Origin: Lyophyllum atratum | Taxonomy: Eukaryota; Basidiomycota; Agaricomycetes; Agaricales; Lyophyllaceae | Assembly (NCBI GenBank): GCA_014905825.1 | Contig: JACGCN010000022.1 | Span: forward strand, 496,001 to 560,000 | Length of the DNA: 64,000 nt | Direction of reading: 5' to 3' | In this document: piece after piece, positions 43,709 to 55,552 of the stretch | Layout of the letters: the number at the start of each line of letters is the position of its first letter | How positions within the stretch are numbered: the stretch's first letter is position 1 | The notes under the pieces: model-generated | Database searches by the model: none | What the model saw: only the letters and a program-made list of their open reading frames with translations | Told to the model about the DNA's origin: nothing | Translations under genes and position numbers: made by a program

Positions 43709-44485
43709 ATGTCGCGATATTCATCCCGACCAACAGTATCCCCACCAATAATAACCCTATACGATACCCCTGGGCACACACCACAGCCCTGGGCACCCAA
43801 CATCTGGCGCATACGCTTCATTCTAAACTACAAACGCCTGCGCTACCGAACCGTCTGGGTCGAGTTCCCCGACGTCGAAGCCACGCTGCGCTCCATCGGC
43901 GCACCCCCGTCCTCCCTCCGCAGCGACGGGCGGCCAATATACACCCTCCCCGTCATCGTGGACCCAACGCGTAACCCCATGACGCCCGAGATACTGGCAA
44001 ACACGAACCACATCGCGGAGTACTTGGAGGCTGCCTACCCCGCGCGGCCGGTATTCCCAGAGGGCGCGCGTGCGGTGCAGACGTTGTTCGTGCACTATAT
44101 CCAAGAAGTGTTTGCGAAGCCTTTGCTGCCCATCATGGTGCCGCTCTCGCACCAGCAGTTGCAGCTGCGGCACTCGTCGCACTCGGCCAGGGGGGTGCAG
44201 CCGCAGCCTGTGTATCTTTCGGGCCCGCAGAGGGAGCAGGCGTGGGGGGCGGTGAAGGAGCAGTTCGATTTTCTGGCGATGATACTTGATAAGAACGCGG
44301 GGGACGGGGATGGGACGGTGGCGATGGGGAGGGATGTGAGCTATGCGGATTTCGCGCTGTGTTCGGTGTTGATTTGGATTGAGAGAATGGCCGCGCATGA
44401 TGGGTGGGCGCGGGTGAGGACGTGGAATGGGGGGAGGTGGCATAGGCTGTGGGATCGGTGCAAGGAATATATGGATGAGTTTTAG
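43709..44485 (+). CDS. Glutathione S-transferase-like protein
   Basis: Single exon, 258 residues. An N-terminal thioredoxin-like half begins IITLYDTPGHTPQPWAPNIW and RIRFILNYKRLRYRTVWVEF, with the cis-proline loop in YTLPVIVDP and ANTNHIAEYLEAAYPARPVF, the usual glutathione-side block. The C-terminal helical half ends RDVSYADFALCSVLIWIERM, a typical GST domain-2 signature. The pattern fits the fungal GST groups expanded in wood- and litter-decaying Agaricomycetes (FuA/Ure2p-type or etherase-related), used in detoxification of plant phenolics and in stress. The S-P at the expected active-site helix lacks a clear catalytic Cys. Substrate unknown. Confidence 0.85.
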   Translation: MSRYSSRPTVSPPIITLYDTPGHTPQPWAPNIWRIRFILNYKRLRYRTVWVEFPDVEATLRSIGAPPSSLRSDGRPIYTLPVIVDPTRNPMTPEILANTNHIAEYLEAAYPARPVFPEGARAVQTLFVHYIQEVFAKPLLPIMVPLSHQQLQLRHSSHSARGVQPQPVYLSGPQREQAWGAVKEQFDFLAMILDKNAGDGDGTVAMGRDVSYADFALCSVLIWIERMAAHDGWARVRTWNGGRWHRLWDRCKEYMDEF

Positions 44486-46465
44486 GTGGTCTCTTCAGGT
44501 CTCTTCTTCGCTTTCTTCTTTTCTTTTTCTTTCTGTTCCGTTTGTCGCTCATGTTCGGTTGTGTATGATGGAAAGCTTGCAATGTGATACCACTACTACA
44601 TCCTATATTTATTGTACTTATTAATTCAACCTTCTGTATGTATTTTCGACATTTACGTACCTTCTCAGGCGGGCGACTCGGACTGGTTGAAGTTACCTGC
44701 GGAAAGGGACAATTATCACCATAGTAAAGAACGATACCGATAATGGACACGTACATGCTCGTATTCGTTTCGAATTGGACGGGCAAGATAGCCCTTGTTC
44801 TATTGCCTTGTCATCTATTGAACGGAATGCCCACGGAAGGCCAATTTTAACCATGGTGCCGAGTTTGACGTCTTTGGGCGTCATAGAACCGCATCCGAGC
44901 TTCAGCAGGTCATTATTCGGCCCCGGAACTCGAAATGCTTCTCCATGAAGTGGGAATGTGCATCTGATCATTGATGCAACACGGCAAGTCGGAGGGGCGT
45001 TCACTTGGCGCGTGATGGACAGTGGCATTTTTGCCTTCTGTACTATGTGATTCTCTGTCGGTGGTGGAGGATGGAGCGGACCATTCTCCCTAGCCTAATG
45101 CTGGATAAGTAGGTGACCATCAGACCTCTTGATTCGTGGTTCTTTCCTGAGCGCTCCCTGGAACTGTGGAACCGAGCCCAGTAAGTCTTCGAGTTCCCTC
45201 CGAGGTCGGAGCAAGGCTGTTTAGGTCTTCAAGTTCGCCGGTGCACGACCTGTGGGACAAAGAAAACTGTAACGCTATTCCTATAGGCGTAGTTACCTTC
45301 CCTCTGAAGTAGAACAGTTGAACTGGACCAAGTCGTCAGGCTGAGTTTTATTATTGTGGGATATAGAACCAAAAAGTGGTCTGAAAGTGTTACCGACGGG
45401 ACTGGGTAACGTCGCCCAATCGCCGATTCCGCGTCTGACGGACCGAGGTCCTAAATTAGCCATGGCGAATAGTTTGACCGTGAAGGCCATGCCCCGCAGA
45501 ATTGATCATAGCGGTAGTGATCCCCGCCTGCGTGGACCTGCGACTGAGGGAGCACCGAGACACGGAATTTCCAGGTACTCAGATTGCGTCTGATTGGCCC
45601 GAACAAGGCCCTTCGCTCCGTGTACAAAGTCGAAGGGTTGGAGAGAGGACGGCAACCGCCTTCGATATATCAATTTTCGGCGCGGGGAGCATCAACCCTT
45701 ATGTTCGACGGGAATGCTGCATGAGCGCTCAGCGACACCTCTCAAAACTAAGCTCCACCACTACGGCCATTCGTAGTCCAGGAGTGTCCTCCCTCGACCT
45801 GCGCTTGGTTCGCCACGTGTCGTCGCGCTGGAAGGCTGGATGGACGAGGCCCTAATGGGGTTCGGACCACTCATTCCTGTTACCAGCAGGCAGGAGTGTA
45901 GTGGTGGTAGGCGCTTCTGACTGGACGCAGCTGCCTATGAAAACGGACAGTTGTTATTATGATGTCGCCAGTCAATTAATCGATAAGGCGCACTCTATTC
46001 GTTTTGAACTGAAGGGTTCGCCCCGCGTCATATTTCTGGTGGACGGATTCTCTGAGGAACGTCAAAATTGGCCTGAGTTCGACGTCTATGGGTGTCACAG
46101 CACGGCGTCGGATGAGTTGTCAAAGCGCCGAATGAAGGAAGGTCGGGTATTGGATTTGCGTTTCTCTTTTTAGTAACCTCGGTGCATGGAGGGAAGCTTG
46201 GACCGTCACCGCGAGTAAATTTTGATTTTTTGGGCGCAGGATGACCAAACTTTGTGGTTACTTCGACGCTCACGGGGATAAAGATCCTTAGGATAACAGT
46301 TGTAATAGGTTGTGCATGGTGGTGGGGAAGTGGTCTGCTCAGTGCTCATGGTGACAACAAAGTTGGGAAAACACGCGGTAACAACCGAGTTTGGGCTGTT
46401 GTGCCATCACCACTTGTGGCAACGAAATTAATGGCTCTATAATTGCGCTGGCTCACCCCAATTGA
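44486..46465. other. Intergenic, about 2 kb, no supported gene
   Basis: Only short frames without signatures (44.7-46.2 kb). Nothing repetitive was noticed. Confidence 0.35.
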
Positions 46466-49400
46466 ATGGCAGCCTCCAACTCATCGTGCTCGCCGTCCTC
46501 CTCGGCCGTCACCATCCCCATCCCCGGCAAGTCCATCCTCAAGCGCCCCCCGCCCCCACCGTCGTCGCTCTTCTCGCGCATCACCAGGTTCCTGCCGACC
46601 CAGACGCAGTCGCCGCCCGCCAGTGCCGATGAGACAAAACCTCTCAAAAGGGCACACTTCATCCTTCCGCAGATTGCGATAGTGTACCCCATATCCTCGG
46701 TGAACCCGCCGTCGACGCCGACACTCAAGGAGGAGAAGAGGGCTATTGAGGATCGCGAGCTGGAGAGACGGAGGCGGGTTGTCAGAGGGAACTCTTTGTC
46801 TTCTAATGGGGCGACGAACGCTGAGGAGACGGAGGATTGGTGGAGCTTGGATAAGGTGGAATCATTCTATCGCGAGTGTTGCGCGGGATGTGATGAGGAA
46901 CCAGATCCAGCTATCACTGTTGCGTTCAAGGTCGGTCTTGGTGGTCTGAAGCTGGAGTCGTGTGTGCTGACCGGATGTAGAATGCGTCGCCGGCCAGCCC
47001 ACGGTCGGTCGACTTTTCAGGCGTGCAGTTGACGTTGACTTCCGCATCCATTCTGTCCGATGTCTTCTCCATCGAGTGGGGGCTTAGGAAGCTCGTGTTT
47101 CGCGAATGCGACCTCGATGAACACGTATGTTGCACCTGCATCTCTATGTACCAGATATCTGACAGCAGCGCAGGTGCTCAAACCCATGCTGCATGCCCTA
47201 CTCATCCCGGATTCTCTCTCCTTCCTCTCGGTGGCGTCCAACCGGAAGCTGAAGACGCCTGCGTTTCGGCTGGTCGGCGCGTATCTTGCCAAGGTAATGC
47301 CGCCATTTTTCTCTCTACTTTCTACGCTCGCTCACACCTCAGCGCAGGCCAAAAGCCTGCAGTTCCTGGACCTGTCCCAAAATAACTTGGACAAGAAAGC
47401 TATAGAATACATCGTAGCCGCTCTCGTCACCGCCCCAGACCCAGGCCTAGTCTCCCTCCGTCTAGACGACTGTGCCCTCCGACCCCCAGCTCTAGAAACA
47501 CTATGTAAGCCCTCCCCGCCCTCCCCCCACTTCCCGATCTAACCCAACCCCTTAGCGCGCGCCGTTCGCACATCCTCCCTCCGCAACATCTCCCTCCGCC
47601 ACAACCGCATCAACCCCACCGGTGCCGTCGCACTCGCCCTCATGATCCGGGACTACCCCGACATCGTCCCCGCCTCCCTCGCCTCCCCCTCCTCCGCCTC
47701 CTCCTACTCCTCCTTCACCACCCCCAACTCCTCCACCAACACCTCCCCCACCTCCTCCGTCACATCCCTCCTCCTCTCCCCCACCAACCCCACGCCACCC
47801 GCGACACCACTATCCCCAACCCCAACCCCCACCACCCCGACGCCCCCGCAGTCCGCCCCAGCGCGTGCGGGCCCCATCCTCCCGCCCCCGCGCCACCCGC
47901 CCACCGGCCTCCAAACGACGTACACGCCGTACATCCCGCGCACGCGCCGCAAGGGCCCGCCGCCTGCCTTGGCGAACCCGCTCTCGGCGACGGGGCACCC
48001 GATTCCGCTTATTACGTCGAGTCAGCAGGGCGGGGTGACTACGAGGCATCCGGTGGGGGGGTCGGGGCCGCGGAGTGCGGCGCCGGTGATGATGGGGACG
48101 AGCTTTGAGAGGGAGGGGCAGGGGCAGGGGGGGAGGGAGAGGGGGGCGGGGGCGGGGCCGAGCGCGGCGTTGTTGGATAAGGTTAGGGCGTTGGATGCGT
48201 TGCCGAGGGTGGGGGCGTTGAGGACGCTGGATCTGAGGGGGAATGATTTGCGCGTGAGTTTTTTTGGTCTTCGTTCTTTTCTTTTTGTGCATAGCTGACT
48301 TGGTGGGATGTAGATGGGCGTGACGTATATTGCGCAGGTGTTGAAGAGGAATCGAACGTTGAAGGTGTTGAATTTGAGTGAGAATAAGCTGGATGTGCCG
48401 TGTCTTGTTGCTATTGCCGAAGCGTTGGTGAGTCCTTCCATTCTCGTCGTGGCGGAGATGTTGTGCTGACGGGAGTTCCTTCCGTGACAGAAATATAACT
48501 CATGTTTGGAGACGCTCGATCTAAGTAAGAACCCCTGCTCCGGGCCCGGTCTCGAAGGTGTACGTCCCCTTCCCTCCTCCTGCTTACTAAATCTTCGCGC
48601 TAACACCCACGCCCTCCCCTCCAGATCCAATCCCTCCGCACCGCATTCACCCTCAACACAGCCCTCAAACGCCTCTTCCTTTCCTCCACGCTCCTCACCT
48701 CCGCCGGCGCCATCGCCCTCGCCGAGTTCCTCCCCGAGTCCACGTCCCTCCTGCACCTGGACCTTACGAACAATAATTTGGATATCGCGGCTGTGATGGC
48801 GCTGAGCTCGGGGTTGAAGGCGAATCATGTGATGAGGTGTTTGGATCTGATGATTCCGCCGGGGGATGAGGGGTTTGCGAGGTGGGTTTGGTTTTGTCTT
48901 TGGGGTTTCTTTGGCTTCTCTCTTCTCCCTTTCACATTTTGCTGCGTTTTGGTTTTGGCCTTGGCTTTTGGGGTTGTGTGATGTGTGCTGATGGTTGCGC
49001 CTTTCCAGGATGTGTAGGGATATCCTGAACTCGTGCGTGCGCAATACGGAAGAGGCGGAACGGAGCTCGCAGGTGGGGGAGAGTGGACGGGGGCTTGGGA
49101 AGGGCGTGTGGGGGATGATTGAGGAGAGTGAGCTGGCGAAGACTATAAGGCTTGGAGAGGAGCTCAACGTACGTTCCCCTCCCTCCTCCCTCCTTCCCTC
49201 CTCCTCACAACCTAACGCACCATCACCCTCTCGTAAAGGCCGGACCAGACATCCTCATCCGCGCGCGCGAATGCATATCCCAGCTCACCACTCTCCTCTC
49301 CAAAAGCACCTCCACCACCAAACCCAAATCCACCTCCCCCGTCCTTCTGCCCGCCCTCTTCAGGGACGCCCGCGCCCTCGTCGGCGAGCTCGCGGGGGTG

Positions 49401-50511
49401 ATACAGCGCACGGACGATCCGGGGACCATGGAGGAGCTTCTGGGTGTGAATGATGCGTTGACGGGGCTGTTGAAGCAGGTGCCGCCTGCGACTTTGCCTG
49501 CGCAGGGGAGACCCGTGTTGACGCTGCCGCTGAAGGGGCTGGGGCTGAGTGGTGTGCAGGGGATGAATGGGGTTGGGGGGAGTCCAAGGGCTGGGGCTGG
49601 ATCTCGGGTGCCGAATGGACACGGGGGTGTTAACGGGGTGGGGGTCGGGGTGAATGGGAAGGAGGATGGGGAGAGGGACAGGGAGGAGCTGACGCCCACG
49701 ACGCCGAGGGTGGATAAAGGTAAGGGGAGGGCGGAGCCTGAGCCGGAGGAGCTAGGGAAGGTGTTGAGCCCGACGGCGTCGTTGCTCCCGGGGCCGGAGG
49801 TGTCGTCGGAGGATGAGGATGAGAGGTACTTGGATATGGATATGGGGGCGGTTGCGGGTGTGGCTTCGCCTACTGATCGGTGAGCTTCTGCTCGTCCGCC
49901 TTTTAAGTTATATGGCCGTGTGGCTGATTTTGGTGACGTGCTGTAGGTCGAGGATTTGGGTGGCGGAGGAGGGGGAGGTGTTCCGGAAGGGGAATGTGTT
50001 GCTGGGCCCGGAGGAGATGGAGGGGGAGTATGCCGGGGAGGAGTTGCGCAAAGAGGTGGGTTCCTCTTTCCTTTTTCTGGATCTGGGAAATCGCGCAGTC
50101 GTTGATCGTCCTTCACCCCACCAATAGCTCTTGGATGCCATGGTCGAGCGCGCACCACCGCGGGCTACGATGGGAGACGACTTTTTACTGGATCTACCCA
50201 CTGGAACGTCGGAGCCACGAAATGACGTTTCTGAGCCGACGCCGACGTCGCCTACTGAGACGAAGCCCCCTCCACGGCCGTATATCTCCCGCTCGCGCTC
50301 GTCCTCCAACAACTCTATCCTTAATGTCATCTCCCCGACGCCTACGGCGGACGAGTTCCTTTTGCATGGGAGCCCGACGGCTATGAGCAGCCCGAGTCCA
50401 CTGGGTCAGGGACAAGGGGTGAGGTCGTCGTCGCCGAGTGGGATGGGGATTAAGCCGTCGTTGTCGAGGATTGTGAAGAGCCGCTCGGCGGGGAGTGCGG
50501 AGACGGAGTGA
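46466..50511 (+). CDS. Leucine-rich-repeat (RNI-like) protein, PPP1R37-like
   Basis: Twelve exons: 46466-46930, 46981-47124, 47174-47293, 47348-47504, 47556-48253, 48314-48427, 48491-48559, 48625-48881, 49009-49168, 49239-49879, 49947-50055 and 50128-50511, giving 1105 residues. After a basic N terminus with GKSILKRPPPPP come ribonuclease-inhibitor-type repeats: VFSIEWGLRKLVFRECDLDE, KSLQFLDLSQNNLDKKAIEY, LRNISLRHNRINPTGAVALA, GALRTLDLRGNDLR, LKVLNLSENKLDVPC, LETLDLSKNPCSGPGL and LLHLDLTNNNLDIAAV. A long Ser/Pro/Thr-rich disordered insert of about 170 residues splits the array between repeats four and five. The C terminus is disordered. The repeat order resembles PPP1R37-type phosphatase-1 regulators, but no clear RVxF docking motif was found, so the link to PP1 is an inference. 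Confidence 0.78.
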
Positions 50512-51079
50512 GAGGTTGGTTTGGTGGTGGCTAGGCGGTCTTCCTGACCTTTGGATGGAGCGGGTTGTTGAGGGCCTGTTTTATTGCTCCACTTGTTCGT
50601 CGCCAGATGCTGGGGCTCCGCCGTTCTCGAGCCAATGGGTGCATTACCATCCCTTCGTTCGGCATTTTTTTCTGTTTCTTCTCTTTTTTAAAAGGTTCTC
50701 ATCACGTTGTCCTGATATCTCATAATGCCCGTCTTTCCTCCTCCCTCATTTTTCGATTCATCTACATTTGGATTTATTTACAGCTCGATACCTTACATCA
50801 TTGTTGATCAACGCTACACTGACATACGTTTTGCTACCTAAAGTACTCTTGCTAATCATCTGCATGTCGGTGGCATGGATCTCTTTCTTAGCGAGGCGTC
50901 GCTTAGATCCAGGTAGCGAGTATGCATTGCATGACCGGAATTGAAGCCCGCCAGCATTGTGCATGTCAGCATGTTAGGGAAAGACTTGCGCACGGACGTC
51001 ATGATCATGCAAGCCGTCCTTTAGATTCGAAGGCTTTATTTTCGCACACTCAGGCACCTCTTCTTCCCCGACCGCGACC
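50512..51079. other. Intergenic spacer
   Basis: 3' region of the LRR gene and promoter of the peroxiredoxin gene. No other feature. Confidence 0.4.
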
Positions 51080-52016
51080 ATGCCTCCCCGGAAAACCTCA
51101 GCGGCCGCAAGCACCGAGCCTCCCCGGCGCTCGTCGCGGATTGTATCGCAACCCAAGGAGGAGCCGAAACCGAGCAAGCCCAAGGCGTCGAAGAAGAGGC
51201 CTGTGGCGGCTGATACTGAGGATGCGGCTGCCCCAGAAGACGGCTCTTCGGCGACGAAAAAGGTGCGTCTTGTCGCTTCGTCCTTGGGTTCGATCGGATG
51301 GTTGAGACTTTTTTTGTACAGGCGAAGTCAGGCAATGCCAAGAGCGATGCGGAGGGCGAAGCGGAGGAAGAGGATCAGCTTGAAGATGCGGATACTGCTA
51401 CGCTCGCTCCGATTGATGTTGGAGATGTTTTGCCCAGTGTGATGCTCAAGAATGAGAAGGGCGAGGACGTGGACGTGGCTGGATTGGCGGCTGAGAAGGG
51501 CTTTGTCGTCTTTCTGGTTCCCAAAGCTGATACCCGTACGTGTAGTTGGCAGTCTCAGGCGCTTCCGTAGAGCTGACTGTGTCTCTTCTAGCTGGATGCA
51601 CGACCCAGGCGTGTGGGTTCCGTGATAGTTACCCTGATTTCACATCGGTGGGCTACGATGTGTACTGCTTGAGCGCGGATAGCCCGACTGCACAGACGAA
51701 ATGGCAGACCAAGGTCATTTTTATGATTATTGTTTCTGGCACGTCATAACCGATTCCCCGTACAGAAGGAACTGCCGTATCCGTTGCTGTCCGACCCGAA
51801 GCGCGTTCTGATCACGGCCTTGGGGGCTGGGGAAGGAGGAAAGACGAAGCGCAGCCATTTCATTTTCGAGAAGGGTGGGAAGTTGTTGGATAAAAAGGTC
51901 CCCGTCAAGCCTGCGGATAGGTCAGCGTCATTTGCTAAACATCCTCGAATACCGTCGTCTAATCCTTACGTTTATGCAGTCCGAAGCTTGCGTTAGAGTT
52001 CATCAAGAGCTTGTGA
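51080..52016 (+). CDS. DOT5: BCP/Dot5-type thiol peroxidase (peroxiredoxin), probably nuclear
   Basis: Exons 51080-51262, 51322-51535, 51592-51713, 51766-51920 and 51980-52016 give 236 residues. A Lys/Pro/Arg-rich N terminus of about 60 residues (PPRRSSRIVSQPKEEPKPSK, KASKKRP) looks like a nuclear targeting region, followed by an acidic linker. The thioredoxin-fold domain has FVVFLVPKADTPGCTTQACG with peroxidatic Cys in GCT and resolving Cys five residues later (C-x4-C, as in atypical 2-Cys BCP enzymes), then FRDSYPDFTSVGYDVYCLSA and LPYPLLSDPKRVL. It reduces hydroperoxides with thioredoxin. Yeast Dot5 is nuclear and affects telomeric silencing; the same location is inferred here from the N terminus. 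Confidence 0.9.
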
Positions 52017-52449
52017 TCTCGTCGCCCACGCGGGGTGGTCCATGGTGGTGTGTGGTGTAAAGTGGGCTGGTTGTGTCTTGGTATCGTCTCCGTTCCTTTT
52101 TGTATATATAGTACCCGTATCTTTCCTTTCTCGTTTGCAGACCTCTACCGTCCACTCTCGAAATGGTGTCTACATCTTGGGAATGGAGGTTCTTGCACAC
52201 CCATGTTGACGAACCTCAGCTAAATGCGGTCGTTTACCCTACATACTGTCACCAAGATATCCTATGACACCAAACACTCCAATCCTGCACCCAGCCAGCA
52301 AATGGGTAGGGCCAGTACGGCAGAGGAATTCTCGGCTACCTTCATCCAACACCCCACGCGTATAACGCACTCATGAGTACACTGAAGCTTCCATCAATAG
52401 GAACTCTCTCGCAGCCTCTCTCCGTCCCTTCTGCCAGGTCATAGACAGA
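52017..52449. other. Intergenic, nothing recognised
   Basis: About 430 bp after the peroxiredoxin stop. Confidence 0.4.
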
Positions 52450-53100
52450 ATGCGTACGGTCCCTCTGCTGGGGTCCATATGCGCTTTGGGGGTGCTCTGC
52501 GACGCGGTCATGGGTCATAGCTGTCCTCGGAACCTTGACATATAACTTGACTCTTTGCGCTCATTACAACTGTCGGCAATACAAATACGACAGGAGTGCC
52601 CCTTGTAATGGGTCAAAATGGTAAGACTTTGGATGCTCCGACCTACGTGCATATTGAATAACCAAACCCGCGCAGGCGCGACACCGGAGCCACTTTATAC
52701 GTGACACCGGTAAGTCCACAACTCGCACCCTCATCGTACCCATGAACTCACACTAATTGGACATCGAACCTAGGCATCTTACCTGTATAGCGACTACACG
52801 TCGCTCGCGCTCAGAAACTACTCCCTGCGCGCGTTCATCCCCTTAGGCGAGTGGTTCACCAACGCCACCGCGACCCTTGATGGGCGGCCCCTCGCCTGGC
52901 TGGCGGGCTAGTACGACAAGCCACCCGCAGCGCAAGACTACAGTGCCATACATGTCCCTTCACAGGAGTTTGCACTGCTCGCGGCGCATGTCATATCTGA
53001 GTTATGGGCGCTGTGTCCGGCGGGTTGTTCACGAGAGCAGCTGAAGGTAGTGTTTAATGTGTCGCAGGCGGCGCGGCTGGACTTATTCTTCCAGACTTGA
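52450..53100 (+). pseudogene. Remnant of a secreted protein gene, unknown family
   Basis: An ATG at 52450 opens a signal-peptide-like sequence (MRTVPLLGSICALGVLCDAV). Later segments read well but not in one frame: TVGNTNTTGVPLVMGQNG (about 52.57-52.62 kb), DTGATLYVTP (52.68-52.71), an intron at 52710-52773, then SYLYSDYTSLALRNYSLRAF and LGEWFTNATATLDGRPLAWL. A TAG at 52909-52911 stops this frame, which continues sensibly after it (DYSAIHVPSQEFALLAAHVI, CSREQLKVVFNVSQAARLDL) to a TGA at 53100. The internal stop plus frame mismatch at the second junction point to a recently lost gene. Family not recognised. Confidence 0.45.
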
Positions 53101-53596
53101 AAGAACAATACCCAAGTGCCAAGGATGGTGGTGATAATGTTACGATTTCTGAATCTTCAGCAACAAGTTGATCAGAGAATGGGAACATATCGGTGGAGCG
53201 AGTTGCCAAGTTCATTTTAGTCAAAATATATGTAGTAAAGGCTCAAGGAAAACTCTTTTTACTAGGTGAGTTCTAGTCACCAAAGACTCACTCAACCAGT
53301 TCATTCATTTCGCGGCCACGATGATGCTGGTGGTGATGGTCAACGATTTAAATAGATCAGACCTCGCTATAGACCAGGCATCTCCGTCCTTCTCCGTCCT
53401 CGTCTTCCATCGGACCTTCGGTCGAAATTTTGGATTTTCGTCCGCATAGAGATCGGACGAGGGCCACATTTCACTGTCATCTCCGTCCGCATAAGGATCG
53501 GATCTTAGTACGGCTCCGCGCTCCGCGCTAGAGAGGGGTCCTACTTAAATTGAGAGGAAAGTTGCGTCAAATGTGACCGTGTGTGACTCAGCGATC
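53101..53596. other. Intergenic with degenerate TCCGTC-rich stretches
   Basis: TCTCCGTCC-type words recur between 53385 and 53500. Otherwise nothing recognised; it includes the promoter of the methyltransferase gene. Confidence 0.4.
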
Positions 53597-54947
53597 ATGG
53601 CAACGTTTGCCAAGAAAGCTTTCAACGCGTCCGTCTACTCGTCCTTCCGGCCAACATACCCCAAGAAGCTTTTCAAGGAAATTTTTGACTATCATCGTAG
53701 TACGGAAACTGCACGATGGGATGTCGCTGTGGATTTGGGCTGTGGAACTGGTGTGTAAATTTTTCAGTTGACGCACCATTGCCACGTCTGGTGTATATTC
53801 AACGATCAACGACGTTCCGAGTCTTACAGTGCTCATTGATTTATGATACAGGGCAGGCTACGACCGAGCTTAAGAGCCATTTCTCATCCGTTACTGGGAT
53901 CGATCCATCACAACCTATGATTGACGCTGCTCAGAAGAAGCATCAACATGGAGGCTTAACTTTTCGTCAAGGTCGCTCCGAGGATCTGAGCAACGTACTG
54001 GCTAATGATAGCGTCGATCTCGTCATTTCAGGTTATTACCCTCTCTTGCCTCGAAGATCCATGGCCTCTGGGTTGAATTTCTCTTCGTAGCACAGGCAGG
54101 ACACTGGTTCGACTGGGACCTGGTTTGGCCTGAGGTTAGCAGGGTCCTGCGGACGGGGGGTACCGCTGCTTTCTGGGTGAGTACTGCTAGCTGTTTGACC
54201 CATATCGCTCGTTTGCGTGGCGCCTGATCATTTTTCCTCGGCTTTCTCCAGACCTATGCTGAAATTCGTGTGTCAGGATATCCGACAACAACGCCCCTGA
54301 TAAGCGCCTATGCGCAGGGGAAAGACCCTGTCACCAGTCTGGGGCCTTATTTCGAACGGCCTGGGAGGACTATTCTGGAGAACATGCTGACTGATGTACC
54401 CGATCCCACGCAAATGGAGTCCGTGATGAACACGCGTGGCGGGCTCGTTAATTTCGAGAGGCGCTACTTCGCGGGTGAGCATTCCGCTTCTTACCATCTC
54501 CCCTCTGTTTCTACCGGCTACGGAGCGCTCGTATCCCAGATTTAACGTGAATCTGCTCCAGGCACCCATTTCCCCACCCAGTTCCCACCTCCATCTCCGA
54601 CGCAAATCAGGCCGGTGGAGATGCGCAAGACAATGCGCTGGAGGGACCTGCTTGGGTACCTCAGGACATGGAGTGCGCTGCATAATTTCCATGAACGCTT
54701 TCCAGAAGATCTGGAGCGGGTCGATGAACGATTCCCTGAGGATAAACTCGTGGGACCTGCGGGACACGATCTTGTGACAGGTATGCCCACAGAGCGAGTT
54801 GATGTTGATGTGAGCGGTGGGGATATAGCGGTCAGGTTTTGGAAAGATTTGAGAGAAGAAGTGAAGAAGAATGGAGGAAGATACGGAGTCGACGAACTCG
54901 TGTCAGTGGAATGGCCGATAGCCCTGCTGCTTGCAAACAAGGTGTAG
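53597..54947 (+). CDS. SAM-dependent methyltransferase, trans-aconitate methyltransferase (TMT1)-like
   Basis: Exons 53597-53750, 53852-54031, 54091-54176, 54252-54474 and 54562-54947 give 342 residues. The start (FAKKAFNASVYSSFRPTYPK) is typical of fungal class I methyltransferases of the TMT1/Crg1 group. SAM motif I is VAVDLGCGTGQATTEL, motif II VTGIDPSQPMIDAA, and post-motif regions are FRQGRSEDL and AQAGHWFDWDLVWPEVSRVL with RTGGTAAFW. The C-terminal cap (PVEMRKTMRWRDLLGYLRTW) also matches the group. Yeast Tmt1 methylates trans-aconitate and Crg1 methylates the drug cantharidin; the substrate here is unknown. The first intron is long (101 nt) for this genome. Confidence 0.85.
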
Positions 54948-55552
54948 CGGCCATTGGGTGCTGTGTTGAGGCAGATACCCCAATATATCCCTTAGGTGGA
55001 CGTGAACAGATGGAAATTTATGTGCCACAAAGTTATAGGCATTTGGACTTCTCACTGCTGAAACCTTCTGAACAAGATATTGCGTTTATCGAGGCTTCGT
55101 TTTCAAGATGCGCCCACACTTCCCAATCATACCTGCACAAAGGTCTTCTGCGACCTCTGGAGCCTTCATCCATCGCTGACTCGTGATGTCGACCTCCTGA
55201 AACGTTGCCATTCGTCGGTCGTGTCTCCCAGACAGAGATGGAAGCAACCTAAATGTTAACGGCGATGCAGGAAAGAAGGAAGAATTAACGGAATGTCAGT
55301 CGGCCTTGCTGCAGTCGGCGTGAAGCGACGGACGGCTCCCAGTCGGGACGGCCATTGTTTGGCAACGCCATCTCTATCATACACTGAAAGAAGAGCTGGC
55401 CAACCGCGACAACCACATGGACATCAACCACAACGAGGACTGCAGCCTACTACAGCATGGATTTCACGCGCGTCCACCACGGTTATATTGCCTTCGGTGG
55501 CCTTCAATGACTTTTATCATCCAGAATAACAGGCTCCAATAATCTCACTAGC
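54948..55552. other. Intergenic, nothing recognised
   Basis: About 600 bp between methyltransferase and PLC-like pseudogene. Confidence 0.4.

Noticed and set aside
47810..49167. Long minus-strand frames of up to 381 codons opposite the LRR gene
   Set aside because: Antisense shadows of GC-rich low-complexity coding exons; the + strand has the LRR motifs and consistent introns.
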